A stretch of DNA of 64,000 nucleotides from Phlebiopsis flavidoalba. Its lineage: Eukaryota > Basidiomycota > Agaricomycetes > Polyporales > Phanerochaetaceae. A program made the position numbers and the translations under genes. The stretch covers positions 310,001-374,000 of the forward strand of contig JAOCPU010000032.1 of the NCBI GenBank assembly GCA_035772785.1, read 5' to 3'. The notes below the pieces were generated by a model. It was given only the letters and a program-made list of their open reading frames with translations, had not been told where the DNA came from and ran no database searches. Shown piece after piece: positions 22,744 to 34,737 of this stretch; position 1 is the first letter of the stretch, and every line of letters begins with the position of its first letter.

Positions 22744-23687
22744 GCTTGCGTTGCGGAGACGCGATGTGAGTGAGGCGCGCACTGTGGTGGCACCGTCAGG
22801 CGGCGTCGGTTTGCGACGTTTGCTGCTGGGGAGGGGGAGGTGGAGGTGCGGCCCAAGGTTGTGAGCAGGAGGAGATTGAGATGGAGAACTTGAGGGTGAA
22901 GTGAGATTGAGAGCTGCGTAGAGATGCAGCGGACTTTGGTTCAAAGGGCAGTTTAGAGACATAGCCCAATTTCTGCTAAAGTTTCATCTCAGTAGACCGG
23001 AATTTATGTATCCAAATAGACATGCGCGGATCTTGTATCCATATCCTAGACAATACAATCACAGGACTTTTTCACGTTTTTTCAATGCCCAAGTCATCTT
23101 CCTACAACAGTCATCCGTGCAAGTGATCGGATGAACGCCTAAGATGAACTACTACGCGTCCGAGACGCGTCACGGACACGCGTCTTTCTTGACGCGCCCT
23201 CTATCGCATGCGAGCGGTCAAGGCGGCGATCCTAAGTCTCATGAACGCATATCAGCCAGGTCACTCTGCGTGCATATGTCCTGGAGCGTTTGGCGCGGGC
23301 GCCACCGCGACGGGGATTTGATGCGGACGCAAATCTGTCGTCAAATCTGGGGAATAAATTGAAAGCGGGTCGACTGCAAGGGACCACTGTTTCCATACCT
23401 CCTGCAACATCGCCATCTCTCACCACCTCTCACGACCCGTTCTCTCTATCATATCGCAAGACTAATACAGGTTTTTTTAATCGTAATCTAAACATATCAT
23501 TGGCTTACACTAGAACGCGAACCACGCCCACCCAAGTCTCTTTTGTTTCACTTCGCCGATCACAATGCACAAGCCCATCGTCCAACAAAGGTACCGGTCA
23601 CCCCTGAGCGAACGCCATGCTTCGCTCTCACTTTGACCTCGCGATTACTAGCTATACGCTACCGCACCCAGAGCCCTCAGGGAACTC
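22744..23687. other. Intergenic, no gene seen
   Basis: No coding region was recognised. The first 250 bases are GC- and purine-rich; the rest is of ordinary composition. Confidence 0.4.
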
Positions 23688-24990
23688 ATGGAGAAGAAAC
23701 TTGCGGCCAGCCCCTGTCGCTATGCCCCAAGCAGGAGGGCGCGCCCCCGCCGCTGCCGCCCAAGTCCCCCCCCTCTGAACCGCAGGCTGTCGTCGATTGG
23801 GTACCAGGTAGAAAGCCTAGCCCCATTCCGCCGGGCCCCGTCAAACTCAAGAAGTACATATGGAGAAAGGCGGCTCAAGGTCTAGCCGCAGCAATCTTAC
23901 ACACCGAACCCGAACGCTAACACGGCGCATACACAGATAACAGGCTCGTCGAGCAGGCGTATCGGCGCAGGCGAGCGCACCGCGCAAACTCGAAAAGAAG
24001 GAGTCGCAGCAGCTCCGCGCGACGGTGTGCAGGTCCCGCGGCTACGCACGTTCGCGATACGCCCGCGTCCGCGGCAACACGCCGTCCCTGGCGTGGGCAG
24101 TGCTCGAGTCAGACGGACACATGAACTGCTCGCGGAGCGAGCCGCGCGGCGTCTCGAGGACGGGCGCTGCCGCGGCTCCAGGAGAGCGATGCGTGGGCTC
24201 AGCGTACCCCCCGACGCCGGCGGCGCGAGCGTCAGTACCTCGTGGACCTCGGCAGCGGCCCGCTCAAGCACGAGACGTGCAGGATCTGCGCGCCGCAGGT
24301 GAAGGATATCGGGGGCGTCCTTGAAAGGAGCTCGAGGACGCCTCAGCGAGCCCCCGCGCGGCCTGAAAGCACCCCGCGCGAGAGGCTGCAGCAAAGGCCC
24401 GGAGTCAACGATGGAGTGAGGCCGATAATGGATCGTGGAGGAATGCGAGGTTTGCTCCCCCGGGAGGTGCCTGCTGACTTGGCTGAAGGCGCACCCCAGG
24501 ACCGGACAACCGACTCGCGCCCCCTCCTGAGACGACTCGCAGAGCTCGAGGCGGGGCTAGAGCATCTCGCGGCGCGATTTACCAGGGAACAGGACACTAC
24601 AAGGCCGGGTCGACGCTTATATCGAAGGAAAACTGAACGTGTCGTCGACGGCAGCTCTGCCTCATCCGGAGACCGGAAACAGGAGCCGTGGAGAGAACCG
24701 GCCGCAAACATCCAAATCTTGCTCGGAGAATATGGCGGAGTACGAGATAGCCGCGGTAGAACTGGCCCAATGCAACAAATCAGAGGCTGCGAAGCTGCGA
24801 ACGTGAGCGTTCCTAGACTCCCCCCCCCGAGAGCAAAAACCGGTTGTCTCGACGCGCGGCAGCTAGATGCTAGTCAGGTACCCTCAGCCCAGACATTGTA
24901 TCGAAATAGACGTTACAGCATCATTAACAGGCGACCCGGTAACGGATAGTCTCACCATGAGACGCCTACTATCGCCAGCTTGGGGAGGTT
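23688..24990 (+). CDS. Unrecognised Pro-rich/coiled-coil protein
   Basis: No family was recognised. From ATG 23688 (MEKKLAAS) a proline-rich segment (GAPPPLPPKSPPSEPQ) leads, after a frame change, to KLKKYIWRKAAQGLAAAILHTEP. An intron ending ACACAG near 23936 joins this to NRLVEQAYRRRRAHR. Further on, Arg/Glu-rich helical stretches (LEKKESQQLRATV, ELLAERAARRLED, LRRLAELEAGLEHLAARF) suggest coiled coil. A final block (AYIEGKLNVSSTAALPHPETG) ends AEYEIAAVELAQCN...KLRT at a GTGAGC donor near 24807. The frame changes at least four times. The gene is likely real, but its ends are uncertain. Confidence 0.45.
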
Positions 24991-25593
24991 CGAAAGGAGG
25001 TAAGCTCACCAAGGCCCATTCGAACGCTCGTCAATGTCATCGGTGGCCCCCTCATTTCGAAGGGAAGACGTGATTGAAGCGGTGCTTTTTTCCCACCCTC
25101 ACGGGTAACGTATTCGGGGGCGACACCCTCCACGCTTTGGAAAGAAATACGCAAACGCTGCAGATGAGCCCTCAACGATGAGCGCGGGAAAGACCTGCTC
25201 AGACCCCCCCCCCCAAGGTCATGCCCAAGGTTGAGCTGACTGAGTCGAGTTATTTTTTAGAACAGATGATGAAATGGTTTGTCGACCATGGACAACACCG
25301 GCAGTAGATGAATAGTCAGACCAGCATCGCCTTACAGTTCTCACGTCGTGTAGCTCAATGTACAACACTTGCATGTCTTGAACAAACTTTTTTGTTAGTT
25401 TGAGAACAAGACGAGATCCATAAATTATGACGTACTCCGTGATGTGGGCCGCGAGAATGGTGATGATGACAGGGGTCCCCCCCCCTTTGTGCGAGTGCAC
25501 GATCGTATTGCATATCACATAATGCGAGCCATGAGCGTAGAGATGGTAGTGAAAACATGAAGACGGACACGACGGGAATGAGCAGAGATACAA
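24991..25593. other. Intergenic, no assignable gene
   Basis: The - strand has two overlapping frames (25219-25636) rich in hydrophobic residues, lying just downstream of the eL42 gene. No family was recognised. A poly-C run sits near 25205. Confidence 0.3.
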
Positions 25594-26303
25594 TTACCTG
25601 TACAAGAATACCGTGAGTAGGGCGAAATGGGAGCAAAGCAAGGCACGTACGAAATTGGAGTGCTGCACCCTTTCGTCTTCTTCTACATCCACCGAGCTCG
25701 AAGCTGCAAAAAGAGGAGAGTCAACAATTTGAGGCTATGCCTCGCAGTGACGCAGTACGCACTGCTTGCAACGCATTGATCGCGAGCATGCATCTTGTAC
25801 TTGCATACAGTGCGCCACTCTAGCCGGAGAACGACCTTCTTCGTTGTGGTCTTCGCCTGATATCGCAGAAACATCTTTAGTCCAAACCCACGAATATCCC
25901 GAACAAAGCTCTTTGCACGCACCTTCTTGTGTGGAAGACGGGCTTGGTCTGACCACCATAACCGGACTGCTTGCGCAACCCCACGTAACGACGCTTTCCC
26001 CTGGACGACCTGCGAATCCTTGCCCTTCTTGTACTGCGTCACCTTGTGGGGTCTATTATGCACAATCAACACCCATCATCCAACACACCAAACCAAACTC
26101 AAACGACGGACATACGTGTGCTTCTTGCAACCCTTGCCCTTGCAGTCTGCGGCGCAATCAAATAACCCCATCCCCTATACGCGCACAAGGTCTCATTCAA
26201 AAAAACTCACAGGTCCGTCGTGTCCTACACAAATCGGGCATCATTCGTGAGCTGCGCGGTCATAGTTCCATTCTGTGCAACGTACTTGGGCGATGTTGAC
26301 CAT
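25594..26303 (-). CDS. RPL44: 60S ribosomal protein eL42 (L44/L36a)
   Basis: Component of the large ribosomal subunit at the E site, of about 105 residues. It starts at ATG 26303 with MVNI, and a first intron joins this to PKTRRT. A second intron completes YCKGKGCKKHT (first Cys pair). The next exon gives HKVTQYKKGKDS, KRRY, KQSGYGGQTKPVFHKK, then an intron, AKTT(T)KKVVLRLE and the second Cys-containing region, and a last exon with FELGG and KGAALQF. Residue 56 (the Pro in TKPVF) is the wild-type form; Pro56 substitutions in this protein give cycloheximide resistance in yeasts. Oddities: KRRY is followed by three codons where the family has one Asp, and one-base indels lie near 25960 and in the last exon. 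The stop is either at 25651 or behind a last intron at 25594-25596. Confidence 0.9.
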
Positions 26304-26569
26304 TTTGCGAGCGTTGGAGGCGGCGGGCTTGAGGGGATTTTGGCGCTATACGTACCGGACGCTGCTCTCGTCGGGCATCGGGGTTCTCCGAAGCGGCCCC
26401 AGTTTTCGAGATAAGGTTCAGTCTCCGCTCCAGCCACCCTTCCGTTTCTCGGCGAGCACGGCTGGCGCCCGCGTTTGTGGCGCTCGCCCCAGGTCAGACC
26501 CCCAATCAGCATATGCGTATGGCATTAGCGTTCTACTCGGTACATGGTTTTTGGTTCGTCTACATAAGA

Positions 26570-29500
26570 TCAAGCATTGTCCGATCGACACCCTGATCTA
26601 GCTGACGACTTCCGCTTTGTCTTCGCCGTTTGGGAACCTGAGCGTCCTCGGGAGGGGGGCGCAACGGCCTCTTTGCGTAGTGCCGCGGCCTGTTCGGGCG
26701 TTTTGAAGACGGTCGCTTGGGAGAACTTCTGGTCACATGCGGTTCTGAACTCTTCTCGTCTTGACGAAGATAGCTCGTCGAGGAACGCCAATACTTTGAG
26801 TGCGGTCTGGGCAGACCTATAAAAGACGTCGCCTAGTAATCTCGTCACTAGACACACTCACCTTATGGTCAAGCCTCGCCTCATCATGCAAAAGACCGAA
26901 GAAGAGAGCCCTCAATTTCCTCTAGCGGCGCGCCAATGATTTTGAGTGCTCTTGCAAAGGCAAGGGTACTTTGCGGCCCGGGGCGCGTCTGGATGTATTG
27001 GGAGTTGAAAGCATCCAACGCTATCTCTGCGGGTAGAAGACTAGACAAGGACTGCTTCAGGACTGGCCCTATAGGGCGAAGGGGGTTCCTGAGGCAAAGA
27101 TGAAACTAGACCAGAAACTTCAGCTTCGGAGAAGGAGTATAGAATACGTATCTTACCTGTCTTCTTGAAGTGTACCAGTCGTACATGCAGCTCCGATGAG
27201 CTCTCATCCAATGCTTTTGCATGACTAAGTGCTTGAGCGGCCTGCAAGAACTTCTCTACGGATGGGTTAGTTTGTTTTAATGAAGTGCAAATTATCATGA
27301 ACTTACTGCGTCGGACTGATACATCGTATATTGCGATCCAGACCTCGATATTGTTGGATGCGAGGGTTGTCAGTGGGTTCAAGAATTTCGCAGCCTTTTC
27401 AAGACCGTCTTGCGCCTGCAGCAGCTTCGAACCATCGGGGTCGTCGTCCTTTGGCGGCGCTTACGTCCAGACCCTTGTCTTCGTTGGTGCGTGTGGTCGC
27501 CGCTAAACGGGAGTTGAGAGTCTACCAAATCGGTGCAAATAAGAACTTCGAACCTTTCTTGGGGTCATCCTGTACAACCTTCGCGGCAGCCTTCTTCGCC
27601 TTTTTCTTGGCCTTCTTTGCTTCATCAGACAACTTGGCTGTGACGTAAATCTCAGCCTACGCCTGGATTGCAAGGGGGACCAGGACGTACAATCGCCCGA
27701 CCCCTTGTTGACAATAGAGGGGTCGTCGTGAACTTGAACGTACACCTGAACGACTTGTCAGTGTCAATTAGTTTGACAGGGGAAATGTATCTACCTGTGA
27801 AGCAGCAATAGCTGCACGAACGTACGCTGGGGGTGCGACCGAAGATTGTCTGCCCATTTGACCATGCTAAAGACTTAGCCCACTGTGACCTAGTTATGCA
27901 GTAAACGTACACACTTCAAGTAGATGTTAATCGTGAATTTCCGCAGCGAGTAGCCGTGGAAATCGAACTGGTCATCATCAAAACTCCCTAAAGAGCTTCT
28001 GGATCGCTGTGTAACGCTTCAACGCCATAGCGAGATTGCCGTTCCGGCGGTGTGCGTCCGCATCCTCGAGCATAAATAAGACAGATTGCATGTCTTCAAG
28101 ATCGGCACCCAGGACTGGGTGCGGTCTTTCTAGGTATCGACATTTGTGAGTTGCTGTGGCTGGCATTGGCGAATGAGAGCCGCTCACGGACCTTTGTGAA
28201 GAGACCTAGCACCTCCTGAGCCTCATCATTCATACCAGCCCGGAGCCGATATTTGCCACACTTCGTGTTCAAGAACCGATCCTGCAAGTCGAGCACACGT
28301 GCCTCGTCCATGCAACGTGCAGCACCATAAGGGTCTCCGAGGCGCTTCAATGTTCGACCCTTGAAACATCAGCAGCTCGGGGAGGGTCGGTGTGTGCGCA
28401 AGCGCCTCATCGAGGAGTTCGATGGCACGATTATGCTCACCAATGTGTGAGTGGTGTTGGGCAAGGAAGTAGAGTGTCCAGAGGTATGTCGTGGGTGGTT
28501 CCGAAGAGGGAGAGGAATCGGCGGCCTGCGCCTTGAGAGAAGTATAATGGCTCTCAGCGATCGAGGCGATGACTGAGAGCTTTTGGGGGTCACGGTAGAG
28601 CGCTTTGATGTCGGCGAAGAGGGAGGGGATGTTCTTGCTGAGTCCTGTAGCCAGGTAGGGCTCAGCAAGCTCCTTGAATTCATCACCTATAGCATGTCAG
28701 ACTACATCTATACTTTCGTCATGATGTGACACCTCACCTGTGGCAACAGTAAGAGCTAGTCTTCGTGGAGCAGCCGCGCGAGGCAGCTGTGTCGAAAACG
28801 CGCGGAGCGCCTGTAGAGCCTTAGGCCGCGTTTCATCGGTGATATTGTCTGTCAAAGTCTTGAGAATTATTCTCCTGCAAAGACCAACGACACACCCACC
28901 AAGGTTGATGTTGCGATTGGAGAAAAAATCCCTGGAAGTAGCCGTAGTGGTCTGGGTTCTGCTCGATCAAAGCCTGCCATGTGTGTTCCGCATCCTCGTT
29001 CTGGCCGAGTTTTGACAGGATTCGCGCTGGGTAGGGTTTCAGTACGGTGTATTCATGTGGATACATTGGATGAGATACCTCGATACTCCATGATGGAGAC
29101 ACGGTCGATGATAGCACGCGACTTGGCGTTGACATCGAGTAGGCTCATGGCCTCGTTGTTACTCTCCGAGATCTTCGAGGATCCGCACATGATAGAGCAG
29201 GACTTCCGAGTGCTCAACGTCGTAGTCTGGAACATTCTGGATATGATGTGGCACCGCCCGCATAGATACATGGGATCGGGCGTACTTGAGTGATGCCTCG
29301 TAATGCTCGAGCACCTTCTTAGCTTCCGTTAGGTTGCCATTCAAGTGGTACGCAACCAGCCAATCCAGCCCAGTTTGAGCGCAGATTTGGTCGCATGCGA
29401 AGCAGCGTATGACGTCGTCTCGACCAGGCCCCTCATATTGCCGGAGCTGCCGTCTGCAGATGTGCGGCGTCTCGGAGGATATTCAGGTTCTCCTGCATGA

Positions 29501-29932
29501 ACGGTCAAATGCATTCACCGGAGACCTGGATTAACGCACCTTGTCAAATCGCAGAGCTTGCGTATACGACTTCAAAGCCTCCTCGTAGTTCTTCTGTCCT
29601 TTCTGGATCAATCCGAAGGACATGCCAGCATATATGTGATGTCAAGTCGAGTAGTACGCCCTTCTTGACGAGGTCAAGACCCTCCTCACGCTTCCCCAGA
29701 TGCGTCCGCACCAGACCCTTCATGCATAGTGTCTCTGATGTCTGGTTAACTCAATCACGCAAAACGGGGAACGCACGCACCTCCGTGCTCGGGGAATTTC
29801 TTGAGAATCGCATCTGCGGTCTTCTGTGCCTTCTTCAATTGCCGCGTCTCATACAAAAATTTAGCAATTCCTTGAAGGAGGATGCCTTTTGAGGGGCAAG
29901 GCACGCTTTGGTGGGATTCCGGACGGAGCCAT
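26570..29932 (-). CDS. NAA15: NatA N-terminal acetyltransferase auxiliary subunit
   Basis: TPR-repeat scaffold that anchors the catalytic subunit Naa10 to the ribosome for co-translational N-terminal acetylation. It starts at ATG 29932 (MAPSGIPPKRALP). TPR-type helices follow: FLYETRQLKKAQKTADAIL, a WLVAYHLNGNLTEAKKVLEHYE block, ILSKLGQNEDAEHTWQALIEQNP, SLFADIKALYRDPQKLSVI, PPTTYLWTLYFLAQHHSHIG, AARCMDEARVLDLQDRFLNTK, then LEDMQSVLFMLEDADAHRR, FDFHGYSLRKFT, the Lys/Ala-rich linker KLSDEAKKAKKKAKK, and FLNPLTTLASNNIEVWIAIYDV. The C-terminal tail has many Lys/Arg residues and ends CRSDNA (stop at 26570-26572). Order and length (about 850 residues over at least ten exons) match the family. Frame changes occur throughout. 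Confidence 0.9.
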
Positions 29933-30480
29933 AGTGAGGGTAGGGGGTGGTAGTACAAACAAAATTACGTGCAAGTCCGGGCTGTACGAAGCGTTTAACG
30001 AAATCATGGTTCCCTATTTGGGAAGTGTTTAAGTCATTGGCGCCAATAATTAAACACATCTGCTTCCGACCGAAGACGTCTTAATCCTCTTCCTAGCCTA
30101 GCCTGAGCTTGGTGGTACTTTGCTGGATCAGACATATGGCGATATGTTGAGGCAAGCTGAAACTGGTGTCGCCAGGTCAATTTTAATTCAACCGCGTCTG
30201 CACACAAGTGTATCTCAATAGTCGCCGTACTTGGCCCCGTCGCTGTATATACTCATACCAACGTTCATTGGGCAAATTCCAAGATGTAACCCGTCGTCGC
30301 CAAGCCCACATTATAATTCTGGTAAGGGATGTCCTACAGATATACAAAACAAAGTTCGAGCCATGCGCACAACTGAGAGATTGACTATAAGTATATTCCA
30401 CCCACGGACGCCACATCTGCCAGTGCATCGTGGGACCTGATCGCCCGCGCAGCTAGATAACGACGCCAACGGCAACGTGC
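29933..30480. other. Intergenic, no gene seen
   Basis: Upstream region of NAA15. No other signal was recognised. Confidence 0.4.
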
Positions 30481-30487
30481 GGGCAGG

Positions 30488-30892
30488 CTATGGGTCTACT
30501 CGATGACTAGAGTCTATAGCAAACTTTAACGTGTCCGAGAAAGCGCCTAGCTCATATTCTCGACAGAGCTCGAGCGAGCCAGGTATTGAAACCTGCGGCT
30601 TCTCGCTGATCGTCCTTCTCGGCAAGAGGCGTGGAAGCAGTATTTTCCACCGCGAGAGAAGCTCGTAGTGGTGTCTAGTTGGGTAGCAGACGGTGCTTCC
30701 CGTTTGTGGCGTCTCTTTGAACGACAAATAATCGAAGACCAGTATGCCCGATGAAGAAAAATGAGTCCCCGAGTATGTCGCCCAATATTGTGGACCCGCT
30801 GTGGATGGATGGTTTGCGGAGGAAGGCTGATCGACGGTGCCTGACCTTGAGATTTCTATGGAGAGGTCCGCTGCAATCTGACAAGGCGTCAT
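30488..30892 (-). CDS. Unrecognised open reading frame (134 aa)
   Basis: An uninterrupted - strand frame beginning MTPCQIAADLSIEIS and ending SSHRVDP. An overlapping frame reads ILGDILGDSFFFIGHTGLRLFVVQRD, which looks equally protein-like, so the true frame may switch. No family is known to me. The frames continue upstream to about 31145 without a clear join. Confidence 0.3.
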   Translation of the reverse strand: MTPCQIAADLSIEISRSGTVDQPSSANHPSTAGPQYWATYSGTHFSSSGILVFDYLSFKETPQTGSTVCYPTRHHYELLSRWKILLPRLLPRRTISEKPQVSIPGSLELCREYELGAFSDTLKFAIDSSHRVDP

Positions 30893-31519
30893 CTTACATG
30901 GTTCACGTGTTCACATAAAGTGAGTCGAAGTTCTAATAGTCACTGCGACAAAGATACTCACATCGGAGGCGAAAAATTCTGATGTCTTGACTTCTGGCCA
31001 TTGCTATCTCCGAAATTGGATATCGCAAAAAAGCATAGAATATACCTGAGAGAAGCCGATTGCAACGGGGGGCGCTCTTCTTCCGATAGAGGGGAAATAC
31101 TGAGTGATCACAAACAATGACGATGCCACCTTCTGCTGCGGTCATCGGAGTGGCATACGTTTTTGAAGGAGCTGCTGTAGACCGGATAGACCTGACTCGA
31201 CTTTTTTTGGTAACGTGATCGGGTTTACGCTATATATTCTGGAAGGGTACAACCGAGCGATATTCACTATCCAACATTCACCGCTGTGATACCATACCGC
31301 AAGAGTGTAAGATGAGACTCACACAAGCGCAAAGAGAGGTTCCCTCAATATAACCGGACCAACGGCAGCCCTTCCGTTGGTTGCATCAGTTAAAGGTTTT
31401 GTGTGTCGTAAAACCGGCGAGTAGTTCAGAAAGGAGGGAGATAACGACATGCTCCCAGATATCGAGAAAGCGGAATATCTGACAAAATATTAGAACGGAG
31501 CTGGCACCTTATCTGTATC
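30893..31519. other. Intergenic, no gene seen
   Basis: No coding or repeat signal could be assigned. Confidence 0.35.
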
Positions 31520-31771
31520 TTAGTAAAATTTGGAACTCACTGGGGTTAGAAGTGATCTTGCCGGTGCTCGAGTCGGATAGAGATGCGAGAGATTGAGCTT
31601 GCAATTTCTGCTAGTGAGGGTCTGGTGTCCTGTGATGGGCTTTTTGGACTGCAGGCTTGCCGGTCTGTAATTGGTGAGAAATAATCTGCCCGATGCAGGC
31701 AGACGCACCCTCCATGAATCGGGCACAGCAAACAAAGATCCAGAGCTCAAGACTTCATGAGTGCCGTTCAA
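31520..31771 (-). CDS. Possible exon with GRAM/PH-like strand
   Basis: A - strand frame contains PASGRLFLTNYR, which resembles the G-x-L-x-LTNYR core strand of GRAM/GLUE-type lipid-binding domains. The following sequence does not continue the domain convincingly in any frame, and no neighbouring exons were identified. The resemblance may be coincidental. Confidence 0.2.
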   Translation of the reverse strand: MNGTHEVLSSGSLFAVPDSWRVRLPASGRLFLTNYRPASLQSKKPITGHQTLTSRNCKLNLSHLYPTRAPARSLLTPVSSKFY

Positions 31772-33362
31772 CTCGCACCTAGAGTGTGGCAGAGGTCAAA
31801 CCGCAATTCCTCCAGCGTAGCAGCAACGACCACACAGGCCACTCTCGTAACATCCATGTCATCCATGCCGTTGTGGCCATCCCCAACTCGTGATCTCGAG
31901 AGCCCAAGCGGAATTCCAGCCGTGCAACGGAAAGGCACAGGCACGCCCAGCCTCTCTCCTCGATCACCGGGGAAGCGGATCGTGAGTGCGGAGACGCATA
32001 TGCGGCAGTGGTGCACCGCTCGTCGCGCTCATCCGCACAGAGGGCCGCTGCGCAGTGATTAGACGAACTGAATAGGTTGGTGTGCCTGGCGCACACGAAG
32101 AATCGCTGGAAGCGTCGCCAAGGTGTTGCCGTCGGCTTGGTTTTTCCGTGCATGGGGAATGGGGGTTCCTGTAGGCGCGAGTCCAAAGTGTATGTCGATG
32201 TCGGCTGTGATTTCCAAAAAGACAGCTACATCGCTCTATTGCAAGTTGCCAGCGCAAGGTTTGGGTGTCCCTACCGCCAGGCTTTGCCGCTAGAGCTCCT
32301 GACCTGAGGGAGATGCGAACGTTCGAACCTTCGAGGTAGTCGGAATTCCGAGGAGCCTCTAGATTCCGTGAACCGGAACGCAGCCATAGAGTGCTATATT
32401 CCGAGTACGTAAGCATCCGTGGGCAGGCTGATGAACGTTGATGAGCAGCTCGTACCGTCAAGGCTTCGTGGCACCCAGCCGCAGTCAGCATGCGAAAGAG
32501 GTGTGGGCAAGTCCGTGTGAGACAAGTCGGTGATGCGAGAGATTCGTGAGTATATTCTATTTATGAGTGATTAGTACCAACCGCTCTGGTGCATGATATT
32601 GCTTTTACGAAGCTAAACTGAGTCACTGCAGTGAGGGCGTAAGATTGCGGCCGAGTCCTGCTGCCAAATTCGAGGCTTGTCACTGGAAGCCTACGACTTG
32701 AAACATATGGCTGCTCACGACCGTGCATTCTACGTGAGGAGTATTCATATCTAGAGTACACCGCGAGAAGTAGGCAACATACGCTAGTACCTGTAGCCAA
32801 CGCGATAACTATTCAATAGTAGTAGCCAAGATAAAAAATCGTGGGACTAACCGCAGCCGACACACGTGAAAATGCGTGGTAACAACCACCCACACAAAGT
32901 TCACAACCACTTTTCCTTTTCCACCTTTCGTTTGCATGTGCTTTTCAGCACTGGGGCTTACAAAAGTCCAAGGCCGAGCTGAGGCCAGCCCGTAGTACAC
33001 GAACGCGCCGCGACCCGAAGCGCGCTCGGGCAAAACTGGAGATTTTCGCTCGCAAGGATCAGCAATTCCCGGGATCACTTCACGGCGCCACATATCGCGC
33101 CTAGCGACGCTGCAAGAACGAAGCTGCTGGCTGCAGCCCGCGTTGCTCCGACGCGGGGCTGCAAGGAAGCTTGAAAGATTGCTGGTCGGCCGCGGCCTCG
33201 ACGGGCGCAAATTTCTGTGTTTTTTGAGAGAAAATTCGACGACCCGTGTTGCTGGAGACCGAGAGCACGATGACGTCGCGGCGACCCGTCGCGACGCGGG
33301 ACGAGGGACGTAGTTCAAGGAGGTAGACGCCAAGGCTACAGATATTACTTAGAGCGCGCGCA
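31772..33362. other. No assignable gene
   Basis: Several long open frames on both strands (31779-32186, 31964-32491 and 32809-33333, all -) have Arg/Ser/Ala-rich translations typical of GC-rich noncoding sequence. None has a recognisable domain or intron pattern. Confidence 0.3.
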
Positions 33363-33445
33363 TTCCAAATATAGCGACGGCGGGGCGTGGTGGCGCAGGC
33401 GCATCAAAGACTCGGATCACCAGCGCGGCGCGTGGCGCTTGTGCA
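33363..33445 (+). repeat. Short dispersed repeat, copy A
   Basis: Begins TTCCAAATATAGC and contains the 17-mer GTGGCGCAGGCGCATCA at 33390-33406, then CTCGGATCA about five bases later and a GCGC-rich tail with TGGCGCTTGT. The same order is found in copies B and C. The core resembles the D-stem to anticodon-stem half of an arginine tRNA, including an A-box-like TGGCGCAGGCG, but no T-arm/B-box is seen. Confidence 0.6.
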
Positions 33446-34604
33446 GGCTTTTTCCCGGACGACGATGAGCCTCGGTGTCATGCAAAATTTGTGGTGGGGG
33501 AAGAACCGATCATACACGGTGTGTAAAAACCGTGTTTTCACATGAAGCTCCTTCCTATTGCTTCACAATAGTACCTAGAAGATGCCGGTGTCACCTGGGT
33601 GTCACCGAGTCCCCTTGCGAGTCCCGACTCACAGGTGATAACCGCAATGAGCCACAGCCTACTGGCGACTCTCCGTGCACCAGAGCATTTCCCGTACGAA
33701 CTCATACCCTCAGCGGCTCACACGCACTGGGGACAACCCTCTCCATCTCACGCCCCTACCACACTCTCACACACATCCTTCCCCACGTACCCCGGACCCC
33801 ACGGCGCTCTAGCTTTCTCCTATTGCGCTGCGCGGGACCCCTAGTGCGCAGCACAATTCCGAGTGCAAAGCGCTGTAATGTCTTGTGTGGCCTCCCTCGC
33901 GGCGGCACCACTACCATATACGAGGGACATGACCACATAGGAGCGGCTCGATGGCACGTACACGCTAGAAATTCTAGCTATGATTCCCTACTCGCAGCGG
34001 ACGCCGAAGGTTGTTCTATTTCACGGCTAAAAAACGCGTCCGCACGCTGGACTCCGCGAGAAAAAGGCCAGTAAGTACCGGGCAAGACTGGAGACGCGGC
34101 GCGGTATACTCGCCAACGCACCGTCGACGCCTCGAAACACAAGCCTCCCCTCCTCGAGACCCCTCTCACAGCCTACAAACTATCCATACCTCCCGATCGG
34201 CCCGCCACCACGTGCCAACGCTTACCAAGGACCTGGTCCAGCCAAAGTCCAGTTCAATCCACAGTGCACTGAAGAAGGACGTTCGGTCTGGACCTCCACG
34301 ATGCCGCTGAGTCGAGGTTCGAGCTGTACAATCCCGGCACGGCTTTTTATTTCTGGTATCGACAGTGTAAGCGGAGAAGTGGACGCCAGTGTCCCGCGTT
34401 GGTCCGAAGGGATTCGGGAAGATTGCAGGAAGTGTTTGAAGGTTGGGTTTTGGGGCGAGTCTTTGCATCCGCTGTGTAGCTCGTAATGCTAACGCACCAC
34501 TTTGAAGTGATGAAATACACTTGGTAAATCACATTTAGAACTACGGCCATTGACGGATCATGACCGCCGTCGAGCTCGGCGCTTCAAAATAGACACCGTC
34601 GGTC
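33446..34604. other. No assignable gene
   Basis: A 199-residue + strand open frame (33475-34074) and shorter ones to 34486 exist, but composition and frame overlap give no support for any family. A + strand stretch at about 34300-34490 looks weakly protein-like. Confidence 0.3.
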
Positions 34605-34680
34605 TTCCAAATATAGCTACGTCGTCGTGGCGCAGGCGCATCAATACACTCGGATCAGTGCGCCGACGTGGCTTGTCAAT
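34605..34680 (+). repeat. Short dispersed repeat, copy B
   Basis: TTCCAAATATAGCTACG, then the identical 17-mer GTGGCGCAGGCGCATCA at 34627-34643, CTCGGATCA and GCGCCGACGTGGCTTGTC. It lies 57 bases left of the hAT-type element. Confidence 0.6.
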
Positions 34681-34729
34681 TCCATCCATGAGCTGTTGCG
34701 TCAGCGCTATGTTTTAGCGGTGTCTGCAA

Positions 34730-34737
34730 CGTTGAGC
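34730..34737 (+). repeat. Left target-site duplication of the MITE
   Basis: CGTTGAGC, identical to the 8 bases at 35363-35370 on the other side of the element. Confidence 0.88.

Noticed and set aside
32300..32345. GTTCGAACCTTCG resembling a B-box
   Set aside because: No A-box or cloverleaf nearby; probably a chance palindrome.
32809..33333. 174-residue - strand open frame
   Set aside because: ATG-started and long, but low in recognisable structure, GC-driven and without intron or motif support.
33475..34074. 199-residue + strand open frame with CKICGGG near its start
   Set aside because: The two cysteines suggested a zinc finger, but no further ligands follow and competing frames are equally open.
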